Below, piece by piece: positions 44,831 to 52,964 of a DNA stretch of 64,000 nucleotides. How positions within the stretch are numbered: position 1 is the first letter of the stretch; every line of letters starts with the position of its first letter. Origin of the DNA: Dokdonia donghaensis DSW-1 (GTDB taxonomy: Bacteria; Bacteroidota; Bacteroidia; Flavobacteriales; Flavobacteriaceae); NCBI RefSeq assembly GCF_001653755.1, contig NZ_CP015125.1, positions 1,993,501 to 2,057,500 on the forward strand, in the 5' to 3' direction. The translations under genes and the position numbers were made by a program. The notes below the pieces were generated by a model. It searched no databases. It saw only the letters and a program-made list of their open reading frames with translations, and was not told the origin of the DNA.

Positions 44831-46198
44831 TTAGTCATTGGTATGCTCTTTAATCCACTTTGTGATAAAGGCAAGAACCTTTGGGGCCATCGTTTGTTCT
44901 ATCTCTGAGTATTCAGATAGGGCACCGGTGGTGCATTCTTGAAAGAGGTGATTAAGATCGTCAAAGGCAACAGTTCTAGCATTCTCATTATTTCCAGCAG
45001 CAAAGGCTTCTTTTATAGCCGCAATATTTTGCACGTAAGGAACCTGAAAATCTTTCTTACCATTGAGCGCAATAACAGGTGATTTTATAGCACTCAGGTA
45101 GCTAGCTGGTGTAGCTTTAAGGAGGCTTACTATCTCTGGGGTGGTGATTTGATCTGTAATAGCTTCTACTTGCTGTATGGGAACCATAGGTCCCAGCTTC
45201 TCTTTGAGAGCGAGATTTACAGCATCTTTGATAGCCGCATTTGTACCGTCATTTTGTATAATAACATCATAAGCATAACCTAAGAGGTCTTGACCTTGTT
45301 TAATTTGTGCTTCTGGGATGTTCATAAGGCGTTCCATTGCTTCTTTTTGCGAGAGCATAAGTTCATTACCAGGTATGCCTGGTCCAGCAAGCATAACGGT
45401 AAAAGCCACATCTGGAGATAGCGCTGCTATTTGAGGAGCGATGATACCTCCTATACTGTGACCTATAAGGCCTACTTGAGAATATTTGGTTTTCTTATAC
45501 TTCTTTAAATAAGCTATGGCTGCTGTGGCATCACTTGTAAACTGTGCGATACCTGCCGTTTCAAAAGTACCTGTAGATGCACCCACGCCACGTTCGTCAT
45601 AACGCAATACACCTATACCGTTACTTGATAGGTAGTCTGCAAGTACGTAGTATAGCGAGTGTCCAAACATATCTCCATCTCTATTTTGTGGGCCGCTACC
45701 ACTTATAATCACCGCAATAGGCGGGTTTTTTATATCCTTAGGTAAGGTAAGTGTGCCAGCAAGGGTGATATTTTCTTCTTTGTTTTTAAAAGTCACCTCT
45801 TGTACATCATAATTGAAAGGAGCCTTAGGTTGCTGTGGTCTATTAAGTACAAGGGCACCTTTTACGAGAGTAAGCGGTACGGGAAAGTTATTCTGTATCA
45901 AATTGCCTTGTATGCTATCATTTTTAGTCACGCCTATGTAGCGCATTTTAAACTGCGGAAAGTCTACCTTAAGAGTATCGTTTGTATAGGTCGTGTTTGC
46001 TGCCTTACCACCTGTAAGTCCTTGGCTCGGGATGTCCATTGTGGTGTGTAGGCTATCTTGTGGCTGCGTGATGTGAAAGGCAAAGTCTATACTTTGACCT
46101 TGAAAGTTTACCGTTCCCTTCCAGTCGCCTGTGACAATTTGGGCGTGTGATATAAAGCCAGTAAGGCAGGTAACGGCTAGAATGATAAGAGTCCTCAT
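44831..46198 (-). CDS. Exported alpha/beta hydrolase
   Basis: This 455-residue protein has a signal peptide (MRTLIILAVTCLTGFISHAQ), an N-terminal beta domain of about 120 residues (WKGTVNFQGQSIDFAFHITQPQDSLHTTMDIPSQGLTGGKAANTTY) and an alpha/beta hydrolase domain with GHSIGG nucleophile, ISGSGPQNRDGD oxyanion loop and the late DDLNHLFQE His. It is typical of Bacteroidetes periplasmic serine hydrolases; substrate unknown. Confidence 0.9.
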   Translation of the reverse strand: MRTLIILAVTCLTGFISHAQIVTGDWKGTVNFQGQSIDFAFHITQPQDSLHTTMDIPSQGLTGGKAANTTYTNDTLKVDFPQFKMRYIGVTKNDSIQGNLIQNNFPVPLTLVKGALVLNRPQQPKAPFNYDVQEVTFKNKEENITLAGTLTLPKDIKNPPIAVIISGSGPQNRDGDMFGHSLYYVLADYLSSNGIGVLRYDERGVGASTGTFETAGIAQFTSDATAAIAYLKKYKKTKYSQVGLIGHSIGGIIAPQIAALSPDVAFTVMLAGPGIPGNELMLSQKEAMERLMNIPEAQIKQGQDLLGYAYDVIIQNDGTNAAIKDAVNLALKEKLGPMVPIQQVEAITDQITTPEIVSLLKATPASYLSAIKSPVIALNGKKDFQVPYVQNIAAIKEAFAAGNNENARTVAFDDLNHLFQECTTGALSEYSEIEQTMAPKVLAFITKWIKEHTND

Positions 46199-46294
46199 AG
46201 GTGTACTGTATATAAGTCTGTGACTAAGGTAGTTGTTATTATTGTGTTTTTAATATAGGAAATATATTTTCACGAAAGCGTAAAAAAAAAGAAA

Positions 46295-46315
46295 CCCGAG
46301 GCTCTCGCACTCGGG
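46295..46315 (-). terminator. Hairpin terminator of the 177-aa exported protein gene
   Basis: A 6-bp GC-rich stem CCCGAG/CTCGGG, 9-nt loop; followed on the minus strand by a T-run. Confidence 0.75.
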
Positions 46316-46368
46316 AATCTAACCAACCAAAGTTGTTTTGCGTTAACTAACGCAGTGGGGGAAATGTA

Positions 46369-46878
46369 TTACTTATACATTTTATCATTTGGTTTTACTT
46401 CATAGGTGATGGTTGTTACCGTATCATCCTTGTCATTATATTTTTCTGACACCATATTTCCATTTTTGTCAAAATAGTTTACAGAGATACCCTCCTTTGT
46501 TTTCATAAGGTATACGTCACCTTTTGCCAGTTTACGCATTGTCCCGTACTCAGAGGTGTTGTTTTCTCTTGTTCTTTTTATGGCGTATCCGTTTGGAGTT
46601 TCCTCTAGGCGAAAGTCTGAGTCGTTATACGTATACGTAACTTCTCTTTTTACCATTGTCTTACCACGTTGTAAAGACTGGTTGAGCTGGCCCTTGTCAC
46701 TTTTTTTAAGTGATGTAGGTGTTACCTCAGTTTCTTTTACCGTTTTATATACGGTCTCATTACCTAGGGAAGACTTTACGGTCGTTCTAGTTTTTGTAAT
46801 TTTTTCTACTTTTTCTTGTGCTTGTACGGCTGTTGCGGTACATACAGCCAGTGCTGCTATGATAAGTGATTTTTTCAT
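46369..46878 (-). CDS. Exported hypothetical protein
   Basis: The start at 46876-46878 (MKKSLIIAALAVCTATAVQAQ) gives a typical signal peptide; the frame continues 24 nt upstream. The mature part is basic/polar with many Lys and Thr (VEKITKTRTTVKSSLGNETVYKTVKETEVTPTSLKKSDKGQLNQSLQRG). No family recognised. It may be a periplasmic beta-rich protein. Confidence 0.7.
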   Translation of the reverse strand: MKKSLIIAALAVCTATAVQAQEKVEKITKTRTTVKSSLGNETVYKTVKETEVTPTSLKKSDKGQLNQSLQRGKTMVKREVTYTYNDSDFRLEETPNGYAIKRTRENNTSEYGTMRKLAKGDVYLMKTKEGISVNYFDKNGNMVSEKYNDKDDTVTTITYEVKPNDKMYK

Positions 46879-47066
46879 CGGTCTTGTTTTTTGTTGATAC
46901 AAATTTAAGATGCTTTTCTGCTCATTATAGCCAACGGGATGGTAAGACTTTATTAAGCCTTTCCCAATATTACTGGGCTCACAAGGCGATTAACTTAAAT
47001 TAACACAAAAGTGATGCTTTCTATGGCTCGTTGTATATGCCACTCGGTAGATCAATAAAATAGGAT

Positions 47067-47074
47067 TATCTTTG
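47067..47074 (+). promoter_or_regulatory. -7 box upstream of ychF
   Basis: TATCTTTG (TAnnTTTG), 71 bp before the ychF ATG, so the leader would carry palindrome copy 18. Confidence 0.5.
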
Positions 47075-47107
47075 CACCCTGAAAATAAAGTGGAAAGAAT
47101 GGTTTTC

Positions 47108-47123
47108 CGCTTTCGCGAAAGCG
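47108..47123. repeat. Iterated palindrome copy 18 (intergenic, before ychF)
   Basis: Perfect 16-bp CGCTTTCGCGAAAGCG, in the probable 5' leader of ychF. It is the last copy before the tRNA-Ser element. Confidence 0.95.
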
Positions 47124-47145
47124 TACTACTAATACATACTATTAT

Positions 47146-48240
47146 ATGAAAGCTGGAATCGTAGGATTACCTAATGTAGGGAAGTCAACCCTTTTTAACT
47201 GTCTGTCTAATGCCAAAGCACAGAGCGCAAACTATCCGTTTTGTACTATTGAGCCTAACGTGGGTGTGGTAAATGTACCAGATAACAGGCTAGCAAAACT
47301 AGAGGAGCTCGTAAGCCCAGAACGTGTAATCCCTGCTACGGTAGAGATTGTAGATATTGCAGGTCTTGTAAAAGGGGCAAGTAAGGGAGAAGGACTAGGA
47401 AACCAATTTTTAGGAAACATACGTGAGACAGATGCGATACTGCACGTGTTGCGTTGTTTTGATAATGATAATATTGTGCACGTAGATGGGAGTGTAGACC
47501 CTATACGAGATAAAGAAACGATAGATATAGAGCTACAGCTCAAAGATCTCGAAACTACAGAAAAGAAGCTAGAAAAAGTAAAACGTGCGGCTCGTACGGG
47601 TAATAAAGAAGCCCAAGCAGAAGAAGCAGCGTTACTTAAAATAAAAGAAGGTCTAGAAGCAGGTATCTCTGTACGTGCGATAGACATAGATGAAGATACT
47701 CGTGAGGAGTTTGTAAAGCCTTTACAGTTTATTACAGACAAGCCAGTGATGTATGTATGTAATGTAGATGAAGATGCTGCTGTAAATGGTAATGCCTATG
47801 TAGACAAGGTACGTGAGGCGGTAAAAGATGAAAATGCAGAGGTGATTGTACTTGCCGTAGGTACTGAGGCAGATATTACAGAACTAGATGATTATGAGGA
47901 GCGCCAGATGTTTCTTGCAGATATAGGTCTAGAGGAGCCAGGTAGCGCAGTATTAATACGCGGTGCATACAAGTTACTTAACCAGCAAACATACTTTACA
48001 GCGGGTGTAAAAGAAGTACGTGCCTGGACGGTAAATATAGGTGCAACGGCACCACAAGCTGCGGGAGTGATACACACAGATTTTGAAAAAGGCTTTATAC
48101 GTGCAGAGGTGATTAAATATGATGACTTTGTGGAGTACGGTAGTGAGTCTAAGGTACGTGAGGCAGGAAAGCTAGGTGTACAGGGTAAAGATTATATTGT
48201 AAATGATGGTGATGTAATGCACTTCTTATTTAACGTATAA
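47146..48240 (+). CDS. ychF: Obg-family ATPase YchF
   Basis: The 364-residue protein has the P-loop GLPNVGKST (7-15), a switch DIAGLVKGASKGEGLGNQFL, a nucleotide-specificity CNVDE segment, a coiled coil (KDLETTEKKLEKVKRAARTGNKEAQAEEAALLKIKEG) and a C-terminal TGS-like domain. YchF prefers ATP to GTP and binds ribosomes; it affects stress and translation. Sequence is highly typical. Confidence 0.97.
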   Translation: MKAGIVGLPNVGKSTLFNCLSNAKAQSANYPFCTIEPNVGVVNVPDNRLAKLEELVSPERVIPATVEIVDIAGLVKGASKGEGLGNQFLGNIRETDAILHVLRCFDNDNIVHVDGSVDPIRDKETIDIELQLKDLETTEKKLEKVKRAARTGNKEAQAEEAALLKIKEGLEAGISVRAIDIDEDTREEFVKPLQFITDKPVMYVCNVDEDAAVNGNAYVDKVREAVKDENAEVIVLAVGTEADITELDDYEERQMFLADIGLEEPGSAVLIRGAYKLLNQQTYFTAGVKEVRAWTVNIGATAPQAAGVIHTDFEKGFIRAEVIKYDDFVEYGSESKVREAGKLGVQGKDYIVNDGDVMHFLFNV

Positions 48241-48267
48241 GGAGTACCTATTTCTATAGTATTAAAA

Positions 48268-48297
48268 AAAGTCTTTCTCATCGCTGAGAAAGGCTTT
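48268..48297. terminator. Bidirectional terminator of ychF and the BLUF gene
   Basis: Stem of 13 (48268-48280 with 48285-48297, one imperfect pair), loop TCGC, A-run before and T-run after. Confidence 0.88.
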
Positions 48298-48313
48298 TTT
48301 TTGTGAGGATGCT

Positions 48314-48721
48314 TTAGTATGCGACTATTTCAACCGTGTTGAGGAGTCTCGCAATTTTATCTGCAGTAGAGGAGACGATGGCGTGTTTTTTTACATACGC
48401 CTTGATGTCATCAAGCACATCACTATCTTCTACCTTGAGAAACTGCGAACTGTAAGACGTAAACACGGGGTCGCTACCTTCTTTGTGTATCACTTCAAAA
48501 ATGTTGTGATGCCTCGGGTCTTTCTTAATCTTGTTTTCATAGAGATCTGTGAGGTAGGCCTCATCACCTTCCAGTACTTGAAAAAAGTTACCTAGGGTAT
48601 GTAATAAGATACCACAGATGCCCTTCTCATTGTTTTGGGTATAGGTGTAATCAAGTATTTCTTGTATTTGGGCTTCTGTAAGATGGGGTGCTACTTTGCT
48701 AAAATAACAGATGGTGTACAT
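48314..48721 (-). CDS. BLUF-domain blue-light sensor, stand-alone
   Basis: The 135-residue protein is a single BLUF domain. The flavin-triad residues are in place: Tyr6 (ICYFSKV), Asn31 (QNNEKGICGILL) and Gln48 (FFQVLEG), plus the RHHNIFEV segment. However, in the fifth strand the usual Trp-x-Met (AppA W104/M106) reads Tyr-Ser-Ser (TSYSSQF), so the conserved Met is a Ser. It should bind FAD, but a changed or weak photocycle is possible. There is no output domain, so it must act through a partner. It is transcribed toward ychF. Confidence 0.85.
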   Translation of the reverse strand: MYTICYFSKVAPHLTEAQIQEILDYTYTQNNEKGICGILLHTLGNFFQVLEGDEAYLTDLYENKIKKDPRHHNIFEVIHKEGSDPVFTSYSSQFLKVEDSDVLDDIKAYVKKHAIVSSTADKIARLLNTVEIVAY

Positions 48722-48899
48722 TGTATGTTGGGTTTGATTGGCTTTATAAAAATAATAGTAAATATTTTATTTGTCTAATGTATTTTTAAAATAATTAAAC
48801 AAAATGTATAATTACTTTATTGTGAGCTACCTATAGGCACACGATTTGTTAGGGAATAATAGGTCTCAAATTATTTTCAAAAAAACTCATTAAAAGGTT

Positions 48900-48928
48900 T
48901 TGGTAATTAAAAAAGCGCTGTATATTTG
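48900..48928 (+). promoter_or_regulatory. Promoter of tRNA-Ser
   Basis: TTG at 48900-48902, 18-bp spacer, TATATTTG at 48921-48928; a full TTG-N17-23-TAnnTTTG match about 38 bp before the tRNA. Confidence 0.8.
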
Positions 48929-48966
48929 CACCCGCAATCAGGCAGATAGCTTGATGAGACACTTAA

Positions 48967-49054
48967 GGAGAAATGGCAGAGTGGTCGAATGCGGCAGTCT
49001 TGAAAACTGTTGAGGGTCACACCTCCGGGGGTTCGAATCCCTCTTTCTCCGCCA
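48967..49054 (+). tRNA. tRNA-Ser (anticodon UGA)
   Basis: An 88-nt class II tRNA: acceptor GGAGAAA pairs with TTTCTCC, anticodon loop CTTGAAA with TGA at positions 34-36, a long variable arm, T-loop GGTTCGAATCC, and the genome-encoded GCCA tail. Its 3' end is the integration site of the element to the right; the sequence 49040-49052 is the core repeated at 60838-60850. Confidence 0.97.
49040..49052 (+). repeat. Left attachment core (inside tRNA 3' end)
   Basis: CCTCTTTCTCCGC; identical to the right core at 60838-60850. Confidence 0.85.
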
Positions 49055-49153
49055 AGATTTATTCAAAATCGACGAAAGTCCTGTAAACTCAATGTTTATG
49101 GGACTTTTTAGTTTACCCAAAACATCAAAATATGTATTAAAAACCATTCTGTT

Positions 49154-49201
49154 GGTGACCTATTAGGTGACCTTTTTATAACCTTAATTAGGTCACCTAA
49201 T
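49154..49201. repeat. Arm-type integrase sites, left end
   Basis: GGTGACCTATTAGGTGACC (49154-49172) is followed by ATTAGGTCACCTAAT (49187-49201), and another GGTCACC is at 49280-49286, 3 bp before the integrase start. These are copies of one GGTGACC motif in both orientations, as expected for recombinase arm binding. Confidence 0.75.
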
Positions 49202-49289
49202 TGTTTATAACTGTTTATAAATCAGCAATATAAATCAATTAAAAGACCTCAATATTTTGTAAATTAATGTATAATTAAAGGTCACCAGA

Positions 49290-50540
49290 ATGAACAAAAC
49301 ATTTGGATTATTATTCTACTTAAAAAAGAGTAAAGTAGATGCACAGGGCAAATGCCCTATTTACCTGCGTATTACCATAGATGGTAAGCGCACAGAGATT
49401 AGTACAAAACGTACCATTGAGATTGAGAAATGGAGCGTTGAAGCCAATAAAGCTATTGGAAGAACAGAAGATATACGAGAACTAAATGCCTATTTAGATT
49501 CACTTACTACAAAAGTATATCAAAGCCAAAGAGACTTAATTCAAGATAACAAAGAGGTTACAACCGAAACCCTTAAAAACAAGTTTTTGGGTGTTGAGGA
49601 AAAACAAAGAACACTCATCACCATCTTTAATAATCACAACAAGCAAGTTGAAAAATTAGTTGGTAGAGAGTTTTCAGCAGGAACTTTAGAACGTTATAAA
49701 ACGGTGTTTAAGCATCTACAAGAGTTTATGCAACATCAATACAATGTAAGTGATATACCTGTAAACAGAATAGACCACAAGTATATTACAGATTTTGAGT
49801 TCTATTTAAAAACGGTTAGAAACTGCGGACACAATAGTACAATCAAGTATATCAAGAATTTTAAAAAGATAGTACGTATTGCAATTGCAAACGATTGGAT
49901 TAAAAAAGACCCATTTCTAAATTATAAAGTGCGTTTAAAAGAAGTAGAACGCCAATTCCTTTCAGAAGAAGAAATACAAACAATGCTCGAAAAAGAATTA
50001 CACACTAACAGGTTAGAGCAAGTAAGAGACATTTTTATATTCTGTTGCTTTACAGGTTTAGCGTATAGCGACGTTAAGAAGCTCTCAAAAGATAATTTGG
50101 TATTTGGTATTGATGGCGATAAGTGGATAAAAACAAAGCGTACTAAAACTGATACACGAAGTAATATTCCACTACTTCCAACCGCTTTAGAGATTATAAA
50201 AAAATACGAGAACCATCCAGAGGCAGTAACAAAAGGTGTATTACTTCCTGTATTGAGCAATCAAAAGTCTAATGCCTATTTAAAAGAGATAGCAGACCTG
50301 TGTGGTATCAATAAAAATCTAACCACCCATTTAGCTCGTCATACATTTGCAACTACGTTAACGCTCTCTAATGGTGTGCCAATGGAATCAGTTAGTAAAA
50401 TGTTAGGGCATAAATCACTTAAAACGACACAACATTATGCTAAAATATTGGATAGAAAAGTGAGTGATGATATGGCAATTTTAAAACAAAAGTTTGCAGA
50501 CAAAAGTAATATTGACGCTTCCAAGAGAATTGCTAATTAG
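49290..50540 (+). CDS. int: Tyrosine recombinase/integrase
   Basis: The 416-residue protein has an N-terminal arm-binding part (LLFYLKKSKVDAQGKCPIYLRITIDGKRTEISTKR), a SAM-like core-binding region and a catalytic domain with HLARHTF (H347, R350), LGHKSLKTTQHYAKI (H374 and nucleophile Y383) and K281/K283. The first catalytic arginine is replaced: FTGLAYSD has Ala258 where TGLR is usual, as also occurs in Bacteroides CTnDOT-type integrases. It should move this element into and out of the tRNA-Ser gene. It is the first gene of the element. Confidence 0.95.
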   Translation: MNKTFGLLFYLKKSKVDAQGKCPIYLRITIDGKRTEISTKRTIEIEKWSVEANKAIGRTEDIRELNAYLDSLTTKVYQSQRDLIQDNKEVTTETLKNKFLGVEEKQRTLITIFNNHNKQVEKLVGREFSAGTLERYKTVFKHLQEFMQHQYNVSDIPVNRIDHKYITDFEFYLKTVRNCGHNSTIKYIKNFKKIVRIAIANDWIKKDPFLNYKVRLKEVERQFLSEEEIQTMLEKELHTNRLEQVRDIFIFCCFTGLAYSDVKKLSKDNLVFGIDGDKWIKTKRTKTDTRSNIPLLPTALEIIKKYENHPEAVTKGVLLPVLSNQKSNAYLKEIADLCGINKNLTTHLARHTFATTLTLSNGVPMESVSKMLGHKSLKTTQHYAKILDRKVSDDMAILKQKFADKSNIDASKRIAN

Positions 50541-50724
50541 AGCATAAATACAAAATATATAAGTATATGCTTAAACCCTTGTTTTTACAGGGGTTTTTCT
50601 GTTGAAAAAAGAGCCCTTTTTGTTTACAACTGTTTATAACTTCATTTTATAAAAGAATCAAATTGTCGTAAATTAACACAATATAAATCAGGTGTTTACA
50701 CCTTTTAATACGTTTTAATACAGA

Positions 50725-50988
50725 ATGACATTTGAAGTAATTACAAAGGATGATTTAAAGACTCTAAAACAGGAAATCATTACAGAACTTAAGACAATTT
50801 TAGGAAGCCAAACAGAGCAAAAAAAGTGGTTAAAATCAGCAGACGTACGTGAGCTATTAAATATCTCACCAGGTACGTTGCAGAATTTACGAATCAATGG
50901 TACACTACCCTTTACCAAAATGGGTAAAACGATGTACTATGAGTATGACGATGTAGTTAGAATTTTAACCCAAAACAAGAGTGCTTAA
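50725..50988 (+). CDS. Helix-turn-helix protein, excisionase-like
   Basis: This 87-residue protein has an HTH_17-type winged helix (WLKSADVRELLNISPGTLQNLRINGTLPFTKMGKTMYYEYDDVVRIL) in its second half and a helical N-terminus. Such proteins act as excisionases or regulators in Bacteroidetes mobile elements. Its stop codon overlaps the next gene's ATG (ATGA at 50987-50991), so they are translationally coupled. Confidence 0.9.
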   Translation: MTFEVITKDDLKTLKQEIITELKTILGSQTEQKKWLKSADVRELLNISPGTLQNLRINGTLPFTKMGKTMYYEYDDVVRILTQNKSA

Positions 50989-52517
50989 TGAGATTATACA
51001 TACCAGAGAATTTAGACATAGACCAAATTGTTTATGATTATCCACCTAATTTTAAGAAATACAAACACAAAAGAGATAAGCTATTATATGTTATTCACTT
51101 AATAAATGCGCTTACACTCTACAACAAAGATTTAATGTATGATGACTTTGTATCTATAAGTGCAAAAATCTTACAGGACAAAATCTCTAACTATAAAGAG
51201 TACTTAAACTATCTTATCAATGTTGCAAAAATTATAGAAACGGATAATCAATACTTTGTTGGGTCAAAATCAAAAGGGTTTAGACTTACTGAAAAATACA
51301 GATGCGAAGTAGCTATTCATTCTATTAGCGACCAAACATTTCACAGGAAATTAAAAGTTGAGCGTAACAATAGAGCAGTTTCAGTAAAGCATCTAAACTA
51401 CCTAACAAAATGGTTTGATGAAAAATTAGAAATTGATATTGATTACGTCAACAAGTTTTTAGCCGAAGAATATGCGTTGAAGAAAGACAACAAATCTTTG
51501 TGGCAATCCAAAAAGGTTAATAACTATGGTAAGGTCGAAGTCAAATATAAAAGACCTATTGACCAATTAAACCACGCAAAAATTAGCGCAGAAAAAATTA
51601 GCCGTAAAGATTATTATTTGTTGCACGATGATAATGTGTATCGCTTCCATTCCAACCTTACTAATATGCGAAGCGTTATTAGAAATGCAGTAACGTATGA
51701 TGGCCAAAAATTAATTTCGATTGATATTAAAAATAGCCAACCTTATTTAAGCACCATATTGTTGAGTCGCTCGTTCTGGATTGAGCAAAAAAATGAGCCA
51801 AATGCACCAAATGAGTTATCAATCACCTTTGACGAGCCCAAAAAGTCGTCATTTTCTTCTTTTAATAATATAAATAAGAATAATTACAAGGGTGATGGTA
51901 GGATTGATGAAAGAATGAGTATATCTCATATCAAGGTACACGATACTGATTCTTACATTATGTTAGGAGATATTGATAAAACCCTTATGAATAATGAGTT
52001 TAGCCAGTATATAAATCTTGCGGTGAGTGGAACACTTTACGAGTTTTTAGAGCAACAATTTAGTCTTCGTTTAGGGGAAACATTCTCAAACCGCAAAGAG
52101 GTTAAAACAGCAGTATTTCAAGTGCTATTTACAGATAATAGGTTTTTAGGGCAAGAGGATGCAAAACCAAAGAAGATATTTAAGGAGATGTTCCCAAACG
52201 TATATGAGGTTTTTAGACAGATTAAGAGTAAAGATAAATCACTACTTCCAAGATTGTTGCAGAGTATAGAGAGTTACTTAATGATAAATGTTATAGCAAA
52301 ACGTATAGCAATAGAGTATCCAGATGCACCAATATATACAATACACGACAGTATTTCTACAACAGAAGAATATGTAGATGTGGTTGAGGCTATAATGACA
52401 GAGGAATTAACCAAAGCGATAGGACACACACCTAAATTAGAGCCAGAGGTATGGTGTAAAAGCAATATGGTAAAGCATCTTGAAACTTTAAAGGAGAAAG
52501 CAAAGGTTGTCGCTTAA
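50988..52517 (+). CDS. Protein with family-A polymerase-like palm motifs, 509 aa
   Basis: No known name recognised. Visible are: RFHSNLTNMRSVIRN (219-233); SIDIKNSQP (D246), like polymerase motif A (DYSQ or T7 RNAP DGSCSG); an O-helix-like series R369-K373-F377-F381 (NRKEVKTAVFQVLFTDN), spaced as R754-K758-F762-Y766 of E. coli Pol I; LLQSIESYLM (423-432), like the segment before motif C; and TIHDSI (H453, D454), like motif C (HDE or HDS). A Ser/Asn-rich insert lies between 286 and 323. No exonuclease motifs were seen in the N-terminal 200 residues. It is coupled to the HTH gene. A replication or priming role for the element is inference; the family is uncertain. Confidence 0.6.
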   Translation: MRLYIPENLDIDQIVYDYPPNFKKYKHKRDKLLYVIHLINALTLYNKDLMYDDFVSISAKILQDKISNYKEYLNYLINVAKIIETDNQYFVGSKSKGFRLTEKYRCEVAIHSISDQTFHRKLKVERNNRAVSVKHLNYLTKWFDEKLEIDIDYVNKFLAEEYALKKDNKSLWQSKKVNNYGKVEVKYKRPIDQLNHAKISAEKISRKDYYLLHDDNVYRFHSNLTNMRSVIRNAVTYDGQKLISIDIKNSQPYLSTILLSRSFWIEQKNEPNAPNELSITFDEPKKSSFSSFNNINKNNYKGDGRIDERMSISHIKVHDTDSYIMLGDIDKTLMNNEFSQYINLAVSGTLYEFLEQQFSLRLGETFSNRKEVKTAVFQVLFTDNRFLGQEDAKPKKIFKEMFPNVYEVFRQIKSKDKSLLPRLLQSIESYLMINVIAKRIAIEYPDAPIYTIHDSISTTEEYVDVVEAIMTEELTKAIGHTPKLEPEVWCKSNMVKHLETLKEKAKVVA

Positions 52518-52521
52518 ATAA

Positions 52522-52562
52522 AATAATTGCACAACCATTGCATCATTAAATTTTTATCTTTG
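52522..52562 (+). promoter_or_regulatory. Operator-like TTGCAC repeats and -7 box before the metal cassette
   Basis: AATAATTGCACAACCATTGCA starts at 52522, with two TTGCA units 11 bp apart, then TATCTTTG (52555-52562), a -7 box. An almost identical sequence recurs at 55566. The GTG start of the first cassette gene is only 6 bp after the box, so the transcript may be nearly leaderless. Confidence 0.6.
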
Positions 52563-52567
52563 TAATT

Positions 52568-52915
52568 GTGAAATTTGTAACAATCATATTATCCTTAATA
52601 ATACTATTGCTTTCAGCAAAGCCTTGTTCTGATGATCTAAATATAGAAGACCAGCATCAAGACGAAATAAGTACAAATCACAATCATCAAGACGAAATAA
52701 GTACAAATCACAATCATCAAGAAGATAGTGACGATTCTTGTCCTGTAACTTGTATTTGTAATTGTTGCGGTATGACAATTACTTACGAACCAATCAAGAC
52801 ATTTAATTTAAAACTCAATGTTGAAATCTCAACGGAGTTAATTTCTACATATCAACCTATTTACGGGTTTAATTTCCTTTCCAATATTTGGCATCCGCCA
52901 CAAGTAATAAGCTAA
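52568..52915 (+). CDS. Small exported His/Cys-rich protein (metal cassette)
   Basis: The 115-residue protein starts with GTG, has a hydrophobic signal (KFVTIILSLIILLLSAKPCSDD), then a His/Asp-rich middle made by a 30-bp tandem repeat (HQDEISTNHN twice) and a Cys-rich part (CPVTCICNCCGM). This resembles small DUF6660-like proteins near metal genes, from memory. It could bind or pass on a soft metal in the periplasm. It is followed 49 bp later by a TonB receptor in the same direction. Confidence 0.75.
   Translation: MKFVTIILSLIILLLSAKPCSDDLNIEDQHQDEISTNHNHQDEISTNHNHQEDSDDSCPVTCICNCCGMTITYEPIKTFNLKLNVEISTELISTYQPIYGFNFLSNIWHPPQVIS
52655..52714 (+). repeat. 30-bp in-frame tandem repeat (2 copies)
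   Basis: Two exact copies (52655-52684, 52685-52714) followed by a partial third; it adds ten residues per copy (HQDEISTNHN) to a His-rich segment. Confidence 0.9.
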
Positions 52916-52964
52916 AACAAATCGATTTTAAATCAATTTTTTAGTTAATTACAAATACAATTCA

